This document shows, piece after piece, positions 8,151-17,503 of a stretch of 64,000 nt of DNA. The DNA is taken from positions 248,001 to 312,000 of the forward strand of contig CAVXQD010000001.1 in NCBI GenBank assembly GCA_963763885.1, read 5' to 3'. The position numbers and the translations under genes were made by a program. Every line of letters begins with the position of its first letter. Within the stretch, counting starts at the first letter, position 1. The notes beneath the pieces were generated by a model. The model did no database searches and was not told where the DNA came from. It saw only the letters and a program-made list of their open reading frames with translations. Source of the DNA: JANNBN01 sp963763885 (lineage in GTDB: Bacteria > Actinomycetota > Acidimicrobiia > Acidimicrobiales > JANYDT01).

Positions 8151-9305
8151 TCAGATGGTGTTGGCCGGACGCGTGGTGGCTGCTGTGGCGAAACCGACAG
8201 CGAGCACTGCGGCAGTAACCGTCAGTGCATCCCGAACACCCGTATGGTCCCCGATGGTGCCAATGAGCGATGGACCGGCCAAGAAGGCGACGTATCCGAT
8301 GGTTGCGACTGCACTCACTCGGCCCGCGGCGAGGGCTGGATCGTCGGCAGCGGCGCTCATGCCCGTTGGGAAGCCGAGTGACGACCCAAGTCCCCACAGC
8401 ACGATGCCCACGAACGCAATTCCGATCGCTGGGCCGATGACAACCAGCAGCACTCCCACAAACCCGCTTACCGCGCACGTGCGAAGCACCGGCACACGGC
8501 CGAAACGGTCCAACAGTTGTGGCCCGAACCAGCGGCCGATGGTCATCGCGCTTACGAATACGACGTACGCCAAGGACCCTGTTGCATCGCTCGCCTTGTA
8601 GCCGTCGATTGCGGCAACACCCAGCCAATCGTTTCCCGTCCCTTCAGCAAACGCCATGCAAAGCACAAAGAGTCCAATGAGCAGAGTGCGACGTTCGCGC
8701 CACGCTTGCATCGGGTGCCCCTTGGCGTGCCCTGTCTCTTCGGTGTGTCTGGCTTCGCCGATGAAACTTGATGTTGCAGCAATGGTTCCAATTCCGGCCA
8801 CAACCATCATTGCAACCAGGTGGATTGCCGGCTTCACGTCGGCCTTGTTGGCACCCGCTCCAATCAGTGCACCGGCGACGGTGCCCACACTGAACGCAGC
8901 GTGGTAGCGCGACATGACCGAGCGTCCAAGTCGTTGCTCAACCGCTGCGGCCTCCACGTTCATGGCGACGTCCCACTGGCCCATTCCGAACCCGGCAAAC
9001 AACAGCCCGCCGCCGACCAGGTAAGCGTTGACTTCACTACCCAGCCCGGCGATCGCGATGCCCACCACGGTGACGGCTGACATGAAGGCGACCGTTCGTC
9101 GAGTCCCGAACCGGGCCACAACCATTCCAGATAGCGGAAGCGAGATGACCGAACCCACGGCGGTCATCAACAGAACCCGGCCCAGTTGGCCCGGTGTGAG
9201 AGTCAGCAGGTCCCGTATCTGTGGCACCCGGGATAGGAAGGTGGCTAGTGAAACCCCGGCGAAAATGAAGACGACGGACACACTTCGAGACGCACGTTCA
9301 ATCAC
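8151..9305 (-). CDS. MFS transporter
   Basis: A 384-residue integral membrane protein with about twelve hydrophobic helices and the GMVVARFGTRRT loop between helices 2 and 3 typical of the major facilitator superfamily. The second half repeats the pattern (IGRWFGPQLLDRFGR). The overall look is that of YbjJ-like MFS proteins (inference). It starts at a GTG. It is divergent from the monooxygenase-esterase gene, with 118 bases between the starts. The substrate is unknown; export of a metabolite of the neighbouring monooxygenase is only a guess. Confidence 0.85.
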   Translation of the reverse strand: MIERASRSVSVVFIFAGVSLATFLSRVPQIRDLLTLTPGQLGRVLLMTAVGSVISLPLSGMVVARFGTRRTVAFMSAVTVVGIAIAGLGSEVNAYLVGGGLLFAGFGMGQWDVAMNVEAAAVEQRLGRSVMSRYHAAFSVGTVAGALIGAGANKADVKPAIHLVAMMVVAGIGTIAATSSFIGEARHTEETGHAKGHPMQAWRERRTLLIGLFVLCMAFAEGTGNDWLGVAAIDGYKASDATGSLAYVVFVSAMTIGRWFGPQLLDRFGRVPVLRTCAVSGFVGVLLVVIGPAIGIAFVGIVLWGLGSSLGFPTGMSAAADDPALAAGRVSAVATIGYVAFLAGPSLIGTIGDHTGVRDALTVTAAVLAVGFATAATTRPANTI

Positions 9306-9411
9306 CGAAGCAGGCTAGACGGACTGTCACCATGGGCGGGGATTGGAGGTGCAACGCCGTTCGTCCGTAGGTTGTCGGCGGGTTGCCGAACTGGTGACCG
9401 TTCTTGAACGC

Positions 9412-9417
9412 AGGAGG
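9412..9417 (+). promoter_or_regulatory. Ribosome binding site deciding the monooxygenase start
   Basis: AGGAGG lies six bases before the GTG at 9424. It supports that GTG over an in-frame ATG at 9343, whose extra 27 residues do not resemble the family. Confidence 0.8.
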
Positions 9418-9423
9418 TCATCC

Positions 9424-12039
9424 GTGCCCGATTCGGATTTCGCATCGAAAACTGAGCAGACAGCGGAGCAGCCAACCGACAAGTCACTGGAGCAATTCGA
9501 CGTCGTCGTGGTTGGTGCAGGGTTTGCTGGCATGTACCTGCTGCACCGTCTTCGGGGCGCTGGCTTCACGTCGGTGGTCCTTGAAACAGCGGACGACGTT
9601 GGCGGCACCTGGTATTGGAACCGGTACCCAGGAGCACGTTGCGACGTGGAGAGCATCGACTATTCGTTCAGTTTCGATCCTGAACTGGAGCGTGCCTGGC
9701 AGTGGTCAGAGAAGTACGCCACGCAGCCGGAGATTCTCCGTTACGCGCAATTCGTTGCGGATCGGTACGACCTTCGCAGAGACATTCGTTTCGGCACCCG
9801 CGTCGAATCGGCGGTTTGGGACGAAGTTACCAACCGGTGGACGGTGAAGCCGGGTTCCGGTGCTGCCGTTTCAGCACGGTTCTACGTCATGGCGACCGGA
9901 TGCCTGTCGATGCCGAAAGACGTCGATATCGAAGGAGTTGGTACGTTCAAGGGCGCCACGTATTGGACCAGCCGCTGGCCGCACGAGGGCGTCGACGTCT
10001 CTGGGAAACGCGTCGCCGTCATAGGCACCGGGTCGTCGGCCATTCAGTCCATCCCGCACCTCGCTGCGTCTGCGTTGGAACTCACCATCTTCCAGCGGAC
10101 CCCCAACTTCTCCATTCCTGCGCACAACGGTCCGCATCGTCCCGACAAGGTCGCTGCGTTTGCCCAGGATCGAGACGGGTATCGGACCGGTGCTCGCCAG
10201 TCCGGCGCAGGCGTTCCCATCCCTCCCGCCGACCGCAGCACGTTGGCAGTGTCCGACGAAGAACGGCAGCGCACCTACGAAGCTGCCTGGTCGCGCGGTG
10301 GCATCATCGAGTTCACGGGGACGTTCAACGATCACGGAACCAACCCCGACGCGAATGAAAAGCTGTCCGAGTTCGTGCGCTCAAAGATCCGTGCGACGGT
10401 TAAGGACCCGGTCACCGCCGAAGCGCTCTGCCCACGCTCGTTTCCAATCGGAACGAAACGGCTCTGCGTGGACACCGGCTACTACGAGACGTTCAACCAG
10501 CCCAACGTGCGCCTGGTCGACCTCAACGCCCACCCACTCAAAACGATCAGCGAACATGGTGTTGAGCTCATCGACGAGACCGTTGAGGCAGACGTCATCG
10601 TGTTCGCAACCGGTTTCGACGCGATGACTGGTGCCATCGTCGCCGTTGACATCAGGGGACGTGGGGGAGTGACTCTTGCAGACAGTTGGGCGGCTGGCCC
10701 TCGCACCTACCTCGGCCTGCAAGTTGAGGGTTTCCCTAACCTGTTCCTGGTCACCGGTCCAGGGAGCCCGTCGGTTCTTTCGAACATGATCGTGTCAATC
10801 GAGCAGCACGTGAACTGGATCACCGACTGCCTCATCCATATGCGCGCTGAAGGACTTGAGACAATCGAGCCCGGCCACAAAGCGGTCGAGGGTTGGGTAG
10901 AGCATGTCAACGCGTTCGCAAGCATCACCCTGTTCCCCAAGGCCAACTCTTGGTACATGGGGGCCAACGTTCCAGGCAAACCGCGGGTGTTTCTCCCATA
11001 CCTGGGCGGAGTGGATCGGTACCGCATTGTGTGTGAAGAAGTCGTTGACAGGGACTACTTCGGATTCGTGCTGAGTGGTCCTGGTGGAGAGATCCGCAAC
11101 GACGGTGTTGTGCGTTCAGTTCAGCCAGACGTCGGCATCATGCTTGACCTGGTGGCTCAGCTTGGGATGCCACCTCTCGAGTCGCTCCCTGCAGCGGACG
11201 CACGCGCCATGATGCAAGCAGGCGAAGCGATGCGCGCCCCAGGACCAGCTGTAGGGGAAACGGTGGCTCTCACCATCCCTGGCGCAGAAGGCCCGCTAGG
11301 AGCAACTCTGCATCGTCCAGCCACAGGCGGTCCGCATCCAATTGTGGTTTGGTTCCATGGCGGCGGTTGGGTGTTGGGCAGCAAGGATTCCGACGATCCG
11401 TTCTGCCGGTTCCTCTGTGTATCTACGAACTCGGTGGTCATCTCCGTCGACTACCGGCATGCTCCCGAGCACCGGTTCCCAGCTGCGGCCAACGATGCGT
11501 TTGCCGCAGCGAAGTGGGTAGCTGAACACGCAGCAGAGCTCGGCGGTTCTCCGGACTCTGTGTCAGTCGGTGGATGGAGCGCTGGCGGCAACTTGGCAGC
11601 GGGTGTGTGTTTGCGTGCCCGCGACGAAGGAGGACCAAAGATCGCCCGTCAAGTCCTTGTGTGCCCAGTGACTGACACCGACACGACTCGTCCGTCCTAC
11701 CAAGAAAATGGGGTGGGGTTTGCGTTGTCTGCTTCGTTGATGCGTTGGTTCATTGATCAGTACACAGACGAATCGCAACGCTCCAATCCGTTGCTTGCGC
11801 CGTTGCGGGCGTCGTCCTTGGCGGGACTTCCTCCCGCCGTGGTGGTCACCTGCCAATTCGACCCGTTGCGGGACGAAGGCGACGCCTACGCGGGAGCGCT
11901 TGCCGCCGCAGGCGTGAAGGTGAAACACATTCGCGCACACGGGCACATCCACACGTCGCTCCTCGCCGTGGACGCGTTGCCAACCGGCGCGCCCGTACGC
12001 GCCGAACTGGCGGAGGCGTTTGTGTCGCTGCTTGCGTGA
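9424..12039 (+). CDS. Baeyer-Villiger-type flavin monooxygenase fused to an alpha/beta-hydrolase esterase
   Basis: A 871-residue two-enzyme protein. The N-terminal part has an FAD-binding VVVGAGFAG motif (about residues 30-36), the fingerprint-like FKGATYWTSRWP (about 175-186, with Tyr where most family members have His), and an NADPH-binding VIGTGSSA (about 200). From about residue 610 the protein is a hormone-sensitive-lipase-type hydrolase: FHGGGW oxyanion motif, GWSAGG nucleophile elbow, DPLRDEG acid, and a C-terminal HGHIH histidine. Family knowledge implies that the first half inserts oxygen into a ketone to give an ester or lactone, and the second half can hydrolyse it. Both active sites look complete. 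The substrate is unknown. Confidence 0.9.
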   Translation: MPDSDFASKTEQTAEQPTDKSLEQFDVVVVGAGFAGMYLLHRLRGAGFTSVVLETADDVGGTWYWNRYPGARCDVESIDYSFSFDPELERAWQWSEKYATQPEILRYAQFVADRYDLRRDIRFGTRVESAVWDEVTNRWTVKPGSGAAVSARFYVMATGCLSMPKDVDIEGVGTFKGATYWTSRWPHEGVDVSGKRVAVIGTGSSAIQSIPHLAASALELTIFQRTPNFSIPAHNGPHRPDKVAAFAQDRDGYRTGARQSGAGVPIPPADRSTLAVSDEERQRTYEAAWSRGGIIEFTGTFNDHGTNPDANEKLSEFVRSKIRATVKDPVTAEALCPRSFPIGTKRLCVDTGYYETFNQPNVRLVDLNAHPLKTISEHGVELIDETVEADVIVFATGFDAMTGAIVAVDIRGRGGVTLADSWAAGPRTYLGLQVEGFPNLFLVTGPGSPSVLSNMIVSIEQHVNWITDCLIHMRAEGLETIEPGHKAVEGWVEHVNAFASITLFPKANSWYMGANVPGKPRVFLPYLGGVDRYRIVCEEVVDRDYFGFVLSGPGGEIRNDGVVRSVQPDVGIMLDLVAQLGMPPLESLPAADARAMMQAGEAMRAPGPAVGETVALTIPGAEGPLGATLHRPATGGPHPIVVWFHGGGWVLGSKDSDDPFCRFLCVSTNSVVISVDYRHAPEHRFPAAANDAFAAAKWVAEHAAELGGSPDSVSVGGWSAGGNLAAGVCLRARDEGGPKIARQVLVCPVTDTDTTRPSYQENGVGFALSASLMRWFIDQYTDESQRSNPLLAPLRASSLAGLPPAVVVTCQFDPLRDEGDAYAGALAAAGVKVKHIRAHGHIHTSLLAVDALPTGAPVRAELAEAFVSLLA

Positions 12040-12065
12040 GATTCAGTTCGGCCGGGGTCGGTGCT

Positions 12066-12091
12066 GTTTACCTGGCGGTTGCCAGGTAAAC
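12066..12091 (+). promoter_or_regulatory. 11-bp perfect hairpin directly before the UvrA-like gene
   Basis: GTTTACCTGGC and GCCAGGTAAAC form a perfect 11-bp stem with a GGTT loop, ending six bases before the GTG/ATG start pair. Between them is a minimal start-stop ATGTGA. There is no T tract and no clear ribosome binding site, so an operator or a translation-control hairpin is as likely as a terminator of the upstream gene. Confidence 0.55.
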
Positions 12092-12100
12092 ATGTGAGTG

Positions 12101-14539
12101 ATGCCCACAGCGAAAGTCTCATCGAAACCCGCAACAAAATCGGCAGCTCAGACGGCTGACTCGGCAATCAAGCGAGCGCCGACGGAAGCTCATCTTGCCG
12201 ACGCGCACGACCTGATCCGAGTCCACGGCGCACGGGAAAACAACCTGAAGGACATCAGCGTCGAGATTCCAAAACGCCGGCTGACCGTTTTCACGGGGGT
12301 GTCCGGCTCCGGGAAGAGCTCGTTGGTGTTCGACACCATTGCAGCTGAATCGCAGCGGATGATCAACGAGACCTACAGCGCGTTTGTGCAAGGTTTCATG
12401 CCAAGCCTCGCTCGTCCTGATGTGGACGTGCTCGAAGGCCTCACCACCGCAATCATTGTTGACCAGCAGCGAATGGGCGGCGACGCTCGATCCACCGTTG
12501 GCACCGCAACCGATGCCAACACGATGCTGCGGATCCTTTTCAGCCGGCTTGGAAAGCCTTATGTTGGTCCGCCTTCGGCCTTTTCATTCAACACGGCCAG
12601 TGTGAGCGGATCGGGCGCAATTACGTTCCAGAAGGACGGCGAAAGGAAGACCGAGAAACGCACGTTCAGCCGAGTTGGTGGCATGTGTCCGCGCTGCGAA
12701 GGAATGGGCTCGGTTACGGACTTTGATCTGACGCAGCTCTACGACGACACCAAGTCGCTGAACGAAGGTGCACTTATCATCCCGGGCTACAGCATGGACG
12801 GCTGGTACGGGCGGATCTTCCGCGGTTGTGGATTCTTCGACCCCGACAAGCCAATTCGTAAGTACACAAAGAAGGAGCTCAACGACCTTCTCTACAAAGA
12901 GCCGACGAAGCTCAAAGTTGACGGAATCAACCTCACGTACACCGGGGTGATCCCTGCGATCCAGAAATCATTCCTCTCCAAGGATGTCGATGCGATGCAG
13001 CCCCATATCCGTGCGTTTGTGGACCGAGTGATCACGTTCACCAAGTGCCCGGAATGTAACGGAACCCGGTTGAGTGAGGCTGTGCGCGCGGCCAAGATCA
13101 ACAAGATCAGCATCGCCGACGCATGCTCGATGCAGATCAGCGACCTCGCCAATTGGGCACGTGAACTCAGCGAAGCTTCAGTTGCTCCACTGCTGGAGAA
13201 GCTGCAGCACACACTTGATTCGTTCGTGGAGATCGGGTTGGGCTACTTGTCGCTTGACCGTTCATCGGGCACGTTGTCTGGTGGCGAAGCGCAACGCGTG
13301 AAGATGATCCGCCACCTCGGTTCCTCGTTGACTGACATCACGTACGTCTTTGACGAGCCAACGGTTGGGCTGCACCCGCACGACATCCAGCGCATGAACG
13401 CCCTGTTGCTGCGTCTTCGGGATAAGGGCAACACCGTCCTGGTTGTCGAACACAAACCGGAGACCATTGCCATTGCAGACCATGCCATCGACCTCGGCCC
13501 GGGCGCTGGCGTGGCCGGTGGGAACGTTTGTTTTGAAGGCACGGTCGAAGCGCTTCGTGCCAGCGACACAATCACCGGTCGTCACTTGGATGATCGGGCG
13601 TCGCTCAAGGCTGCGCTCCGCAAAAAAACCGGAGCCCTCCAGATTCGTGGCGCGAAGGCCAACAACCTGCGCAACGTCGATGTGGACATTCCGCTCGGCG
13701 TGCTGGTCGTGATCACGGGGGTCGCGGGTTCCGGCAAAAGTTCGCTCATCCACGGCTCGGTGTCTGGTCGTGACGGCGTGGTCTCGGTTGATCAGAGCGC
13801 CATCCGTGGTTCTCGCCGCAGCAACCCTGCTACGTACACGGGACTACTGGATCCCATCAGAACTGCTTTTGCAAAGGCGAACGGGGTGAAGGCCGCTTTG
13901 TTCAGTGCCAACTCCGAAGGAGCGTGTCCGCACTGCAACGGGGCCGGAGTGATTTACACAGACCTTGGCATGATGGCGGGCGTCGCCAGCCCGTGTGAAG
14001 AGTGTGAGGGCAAGCGGTTCCAGGCATCCGTTCTTGAGTACCAATACGGCGGCCGCAACATCAGCGAAGTCCTTTCGATGCCGGTGAGCGAAGCGTTGGA
14101 GTTCTTCGGCTCCGGCGCAGCGGCCACTCCAGCGGCAGTTGCCATTCTTGGTCGATTGGCAGACGTTGGGCTTGGCTATGTAAGCCTTGGCCAGCCGCTC
14201 ACCACGTTGTCCGGCGGAGAGCGTCAGCGCCTCAAGTTGGCCACGCACCTTGGTGAGAAGGGTGGCATTTACGTCTTGGACGAGCCCACCACGGGCCTGC
14301 ATCTTGCTGACGTGGAGCAGCTCCTAGCCATGCTCGACCGCTTAGTTGAGTCAGGGAAGTCAGTGATTGTCATCGAGCATCACCAAGCGGTGATGTCGCA
14401 CGCTGACTGGATCATCGATCTCGGGCCAGGTGCGGGCCACGACGGAGGGAAAGTCGTTTTCCAGGGCACCCCGGCTGACCTGGTGAAAGAACGGAGCACG
14501 CTCACCGGCCAGCATCTCGCTGAGTACATTCGGGCCTGA
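12101..14539 (+). CDS. UvrA-like ABC ATPase (UvrA2/DrrC-type excinuclease paralogue)
   Basis: About 812 residues, shorter than repair UvrA (about 940-970). It has two ABC cassettes: Walker A GVSGSGKSSL near residue 67 and GVAGSGKSSL near 540, and signature motifs LSGGEAQRVKM near 393 and LSGGERQRLKL near 704. Zinc-module cysteines are retained as CPRCEG, CPECNG, CPHCNG and CEECEG pairs. The architecture fits UvrA paralogues linked to resistance to DNA-binding drugs rather than the housekeeping enzyme (inference from length and family). A GTG at 12098 directly precedes the chosen ATG. A perfect hairpin lies just upstream. Confidence 0.85.
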   Translation: MPTAKVSSKPATKSAAQTADSAIKRAPTEAHLADAHDLIRVHGARENNLKDISVEIPKRRLTVFTGVSGSGKSSLVFDTIAAESQRMINETYSAFVQGFMPSLARPDVDVLEGLTTAIIVDQQRMGGDARSTVGTATDANTMLRILFSRLGKPYVGPPSAFSFNTASVSGSGAITFQKDGERKTEKRTFSRVGGMCPRCEGMGSVTDFDLTQLYDDTKSLNEGALIIPGYSMDGWYGRIFRGCGFFDPDKPIRKYTKKELNDLLYKEPTKLKVDGINLTYTGVIPAIQKSFLSKDVDAMQPHIRAFVDRVITFTKCPECNGTRLSEAVRAAKINKISIADACSMQISDLANWARELSEASVAPLLEKLQHTLDSFVEIGLGYLSLDRSSGTLSGGEAQRVKMIRHLGSSLTDITYVFDEPTVGLHPHDIQRMNALLLRLRDKGNTVLVVEHKPETIAIADHAIDLGPGAGVAGGNVCFEGTVEALRASDTITGRHLDDRASLKAALRKKTGALQIRGAKANNLRNVDVDIPLGVLVVITGVAGSGKSSLIHGSVSGRDGVVSVDQSAIRGSRRSNPATYTGLLDPIRTAFAKANGVKAALFSANSEGACPHCNGAGVIYTDLGMMAGVASPCEECEGKRFQASVLEYQYGGRNISEVLSMPVSEALEFFGSGAAATPAAVAILGRLADVGLGYVSLGQPLTTLSGGERQRLKLATHLGEKGGIYVLDEPTTGLHLADVEQLLAMLDRLVESGKSVIVIEHHQAVMSHADWIIDLGPGAGHDGGKVVFQGTPADLVKERSTLTGQHLAEYIRA

Positions 14540-14592
14540 ACGCGCCGGACGGTAAGGTCCTCTCGTTGGTCGCACTTCCTGCACTCCAACAG

Positions 14593-14626
14593 AAGAGGGT
14601 TACATCATGAAGAGGGTTACATCATG
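14593..14626 (+). repeat. 17-bp tandem duplication creating a six-codon upstream ORF
   Basis: The unit AAGAGGGTTACATCATG occurs twice back to back (14593-14609 and 14610-14626). Each copy carries a GAGG ribosome binding site and an ATG. The first ATG opens six codons and stops at a TGA that overlaps the second ATG, which is the start of the VOC gene. Confidence 0.9.
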
Positions 14627-15094
14627 AGGACATGTCTCTGGTTCGACGGGATTGCGCTCAACGCCGCCGAGTTCTACTGCACGGTGTTCGCGGATGCCAG
14701 CATCGATGACGTGGTGCGATTGTCGCCTGAAGGCGATGCTGCCGAGGGTGCAGTCCTCACCGTTGGCTTTGCGATGAACGGCAGCGAGTTTCTCGGGCTC
14801 AATGGAGGACCGATGTACACCCACTCGCCTGCGGTGTCGTTCATCGTGGAGTGCGAAGGGCAGGCGGAACTCGACCGTGTCTGGGACGCGCTTCTGCAAA
14901 ACGGAGGCCAACCAATGCAATGTGGATGGCTCACCGATCAGTTCGGCATCAGTTGGCAAATTGTGCCGTCGAACCTTGCCGCGCTCATGACCTCATCGGA
15001 CCCCGCAGTGCGCGAACGGGTAATGGCCGCGTTCATGCAAATGGTGAAGTTCGATATAGCGGCCCTAGAGGCGGCAGGCGCGGGATCACTTTGA
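14624..15094 (+). CDS. VOC-superfamily protein (PhnB/3-demethylubiquinone methyltransferase-like)
   Basis: A 156-residue small protein of the glyoxalase/VOC fold. The pattern WFDGIALNAAEFYCTVF at the N-terminus, then FLGLNGGP and a C-terminal DQFGISWQIVP, is that of the PhnB-like subgroup (PF06983). No enzymatic activity can be assigned. It is the second ATG after the tandem duplication, with GAGG eight bases upstream. It ends where the IS110 remnant begins: its stop overlaps the end of the remnant on the opposite strand. Confidence 0.82.
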   Translation: MRTCLWFDGIALNAAEFYCTVFADASIDDVVRLSPEGDAAEGAVLTVGFAMNGSEFLGLNGGPMYTHSPAVSFIVECEGQAELDRVWDALLQNGGQPMQCGWLTDQFGISWQIVPSNLAALMTSSDPAVRERVMAAFMQMVKFDIAALEAAGAGSL

Positions 15095-15660
15095 AGGCAC
15101 CAACGGGCCGGTCACACCCAGAGCCAGATCCAAGCTCACCCTAAACAAGTTCTCGGCGACGCACAGCTCATGGATCGCAGCGTCGAGCTCGGCGATCTCG
15201 GCGCTCAAAGCTTCGTGCCGGCGGGCAAGGCAACGCAACGACCGTTTCGTGGCTTCGCCGACCTGGGTTGGGGCTCCGGGACGCATCCGTGCACACACCT
15301 CGATCCGGGCCGCAGCAGACAGGTCAACGAGGCGGTCGCGTAGCCCGTCGGGTGCAGTCACGATCAGGTCACGGATCTGGTTCGATGCTTGCGTCAACGC
15401 CTTCACAGCGGACCGTCGAGCGATCCGCAACGACCGCAACGCTTCGACGTTCCCGTCACCGGTCTTCGGGACGCCGGTCGCTTCGCCGTTGAGCACGGCA
15501 CGCGCGGCCGACTCAGCATCGGTCGAATCGGACTTCCCTCGGCGACGTCGCAACTGACGGTTCGGCCGGTTCACCTCGATCACGGCCACATTGTTCGCAA
15601 CAAGGAACCGGCACAGCCCAGCCCCATACGAGCCGGTGCCTTCAACCCGAACGTCAAAGT
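15086..15660 (-). pseudogene. IS110-family transposase remnant
   Basis: About 190 residues of an IS110-type transposase survive, from VEGTGSYGAGLCRFL through VIEVNRPNRQLRRRRGKSD and STDAESAARAVL. These are part of the DEDD catalytic domain and its helical extension. The first roughly 50 residues with the first catalytic Asp are gone, a stop precedes the fragment, and the C-terminal serine-containing domain is missing. The fragment ends in VTGPLVPSK at the VOC gene. No terminal element boundary is recognisable. It marks past mobile activity next to the restriction-modification genes. Confidence 0.85.
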
Positions 15661-15779
15661 GTCACACCCCCTCAGGCATACTGAACGAGGTCACCACCGG
15701 GTGAAATTCGACGGATCGTTGGCTCCAAATGCCTTCCTCATTACAACCATGTAGTTTTAGAGTCGTGGGGAGCGATCTG

Positions 15780-17456
15780 ATGCCATCGAATCGCCAACTT
15801 TCCTTTGTCCATTCCGAAGCGCTGAGCGGTTGGGTCAGTCAGCCAGGGGCCGATTTCGGTGAAGTCTTCACTCGACGCTGGGTCGCAGACTTCGTCTTAG
15901 ACCTGGTCGGCTACAAGGCCGAAGTCAACCTTGCGCTGTCGAGACTCGTAGAGCCGTCATGCGGTTCAGGGGCTTTCCTGGTCCCCGTGGTTGAGCGCCT
16001 CCTCGACTCGTGTAACCGGTTCGGCGTTCCGATTGAATCCACTGCTTCAGCTATTGCTGCGTTTGACCTGCTGGCCGAGAATGTGTTGCTCGCTCGTAAA
16101 GAAGTTGTTGCTCTTCTAACGAACGGGCACGTTGCTTTCGATGTGGCGGAACGACTGGCCTCGTGTTGGGTGAACGTCGGCGACTTTTTGCTGACCGACC
16201 ACGAACATGGATCCGCTGACTTTGTTGTCGGAAATCCTCCGTACATTCGCCTCGAGGGTGTACCGATCGAAGTGACCGCTGCGTACCGGAGAGCTTGTCC
16301 CACAATGCGCGGACGAAGTGATGTGTACATAGGGTTTTTCGAATTCGGATTGGACCTTCTGAAACCCAACGGTACCCTCGGTTTCATCTGCGCCGACCGG
16401 TGGATGCACAATCAATACGGCGCCGACCTCCGCGATCTGGTGACAAGTTCGTATTCCGTGGACGCCGTCATCACGATGCATGACGTTGACGCATTCGAGG
16501 ATGAAGTGTCGGCGTATCCGGCGATCACGGTGATCCGTAACGCGCCTCAGTCCACCGCTCACGTTGTTGATGCCAAGCGAGACTTTGATTCTGGCAACGC
16601 GGCAACTGTTTCAAAGTGGATTGCTGATCGTAAGAGGCGGACACCAAGTTCAAAATCGTTCGATGCTTCCCGGCTCGACCGCTGGTTCACTGGTAAGGCA
16701 CTTTGGCCATCAGGCACACCGAAGCAGCTTGAACTGCTCGCCGATTTGGAGCGTCGATTCCCGCTCCTCGAGAACCAGTTGACGGGGACGAAAGTTGGCA
16801 TCGGAGTGGCCACCGGTTGCGACGAGATCTACATCACGAAAGATGCCTCTCTTGTTGAGGAAGATCGATTGTTGCCGATGCTGCTGGCCGGTGATCTGAA
16901 CGACGGAACACCGCAGTGGTCAGGCAACTACCTGGTTAACCCCTGGAGCGAACGTGGCCTTGTCGATCTCACGAAGTATCCGCTGCTGCGCCGCTACTTG
17001 ACCGCAAACGAAGAGCGCCTTCGCACCCGTCATACGGCGCAGAAGAACCCCGATCGCTGGTACCGCACCATTGACACCGTTGACCCGGGTTTGCAAGGTC
17101 GCCCGAAACTGTTGCTGCCCGATTTGAAAGCGGCAGCACATCCAGTGCTTGATAGTGGCTGCTACTACCCTCATCACAACACGTACTTTGTGATCTCGGA
17201 TTCGTGGAATCTTGAGGTTCTTGGTGGCCTTCTGCTCTCCGAGTTTGCGAACCTGTTCGTTGGGGCATATTGCGTAAAAATGCGAGGCGGTTGCTACCGA
17301 TTCCAAGCCCAATATCTCCGCCAAATCCGAGTTCCAGAGCCCTCCTCGCTCAGCACGTCGAGTAGGGCTGCGCTCACGAAAGCGTTTCGATCTCGCGACC
17401 GAGCCGCAGCTACGAGGGCTGCCGCAGTCGTGTACGCAGTCGACATGCCCAACTAA
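15780..17456 (+). CDS. N6-adenine DNA methyltransferase (Eco57I/TaqI-like, probable restriction-modification)
   Basis: About 558 residues. Motif I VEPSCGSGAFL (near residue 57-67) binds AdoMet, and motif IV VVGNPPY (near 149-155) is the adenine-methylating NPPY. The order I then IV with a C-terminal target-recognition region is the gamma class. The C-terminal half (GVATGCDEIY, RPKLLLPDLK, YCVKMRGGCYRFQAQYL) resembles the TaqI-like recognition domain. The ATG at 15780 follows a GTGGGGAG. A probable nuclease gene follows 47 bases downstream. Together they form a candidate type II system. The adjacent IS110 remnant suggests acquisition by transfer. Confidence 0.88.
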   Translation: MPSNRQLSFVHSEALSGWVSQPGADFGEVFTRRWVADFVLDLVGYKAEVNLALSRLVEPSCGSGAFLVPVVERLLDSCNRFGVPIESTASAIAAFDLLAENVLLARKEVVALLTNGHVAFDVAERLASCWVNVGDFLLTDHEHGSADFVVGNPPYIRLEGVPIEVTAAYRRACPTMRGRSDVYIGFFEFGLDLLKPNGTLGFICADRWMHNQYGADLRDLVTSSYSVDAVITMHDVDAFEDEVSAYPAITVIRNAPQSTAHVVDAKRDFDSGNAATVSKWIADRKRRTPSSKSFDASRLDRWFTGKALWPSGTPKQLELLADLERRFPLLENQLTGTKVGIGVATGCDEIYITKDASLVEEDRLLPMLLAGDLNDGTPQWSGNYLVNPWSERGLVDLTKYPLLRRYLTANEERLRTRHTAQKNPDRWYRTIDTVDPGLQGRPKLLLPDLKAAAHPVLDSGCYYPHHNTYFVISDSWNLEVLGGLLLSEFANLFVGAYCVKMRGGCYRFQAQYLRQIRVPEPSSLSTSSRAALTKAFRSRDRAAATRAAAVVYAVDMPN

Positions 17457-17503
17457 GGGTTCTGCATCCCGGTCCGGTTGCAGTCGGCAGATAAGTATGG
17501 TGA

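Noticed and set aside
15659..15671. GTGTCACACCCC shared with the RecQ upstream region near 26078, considered as an IS end
   Set aside because: A match of about 12 bases is expected by chance several times in 64 kb, and no element boundary or target duplication is visible at either place.
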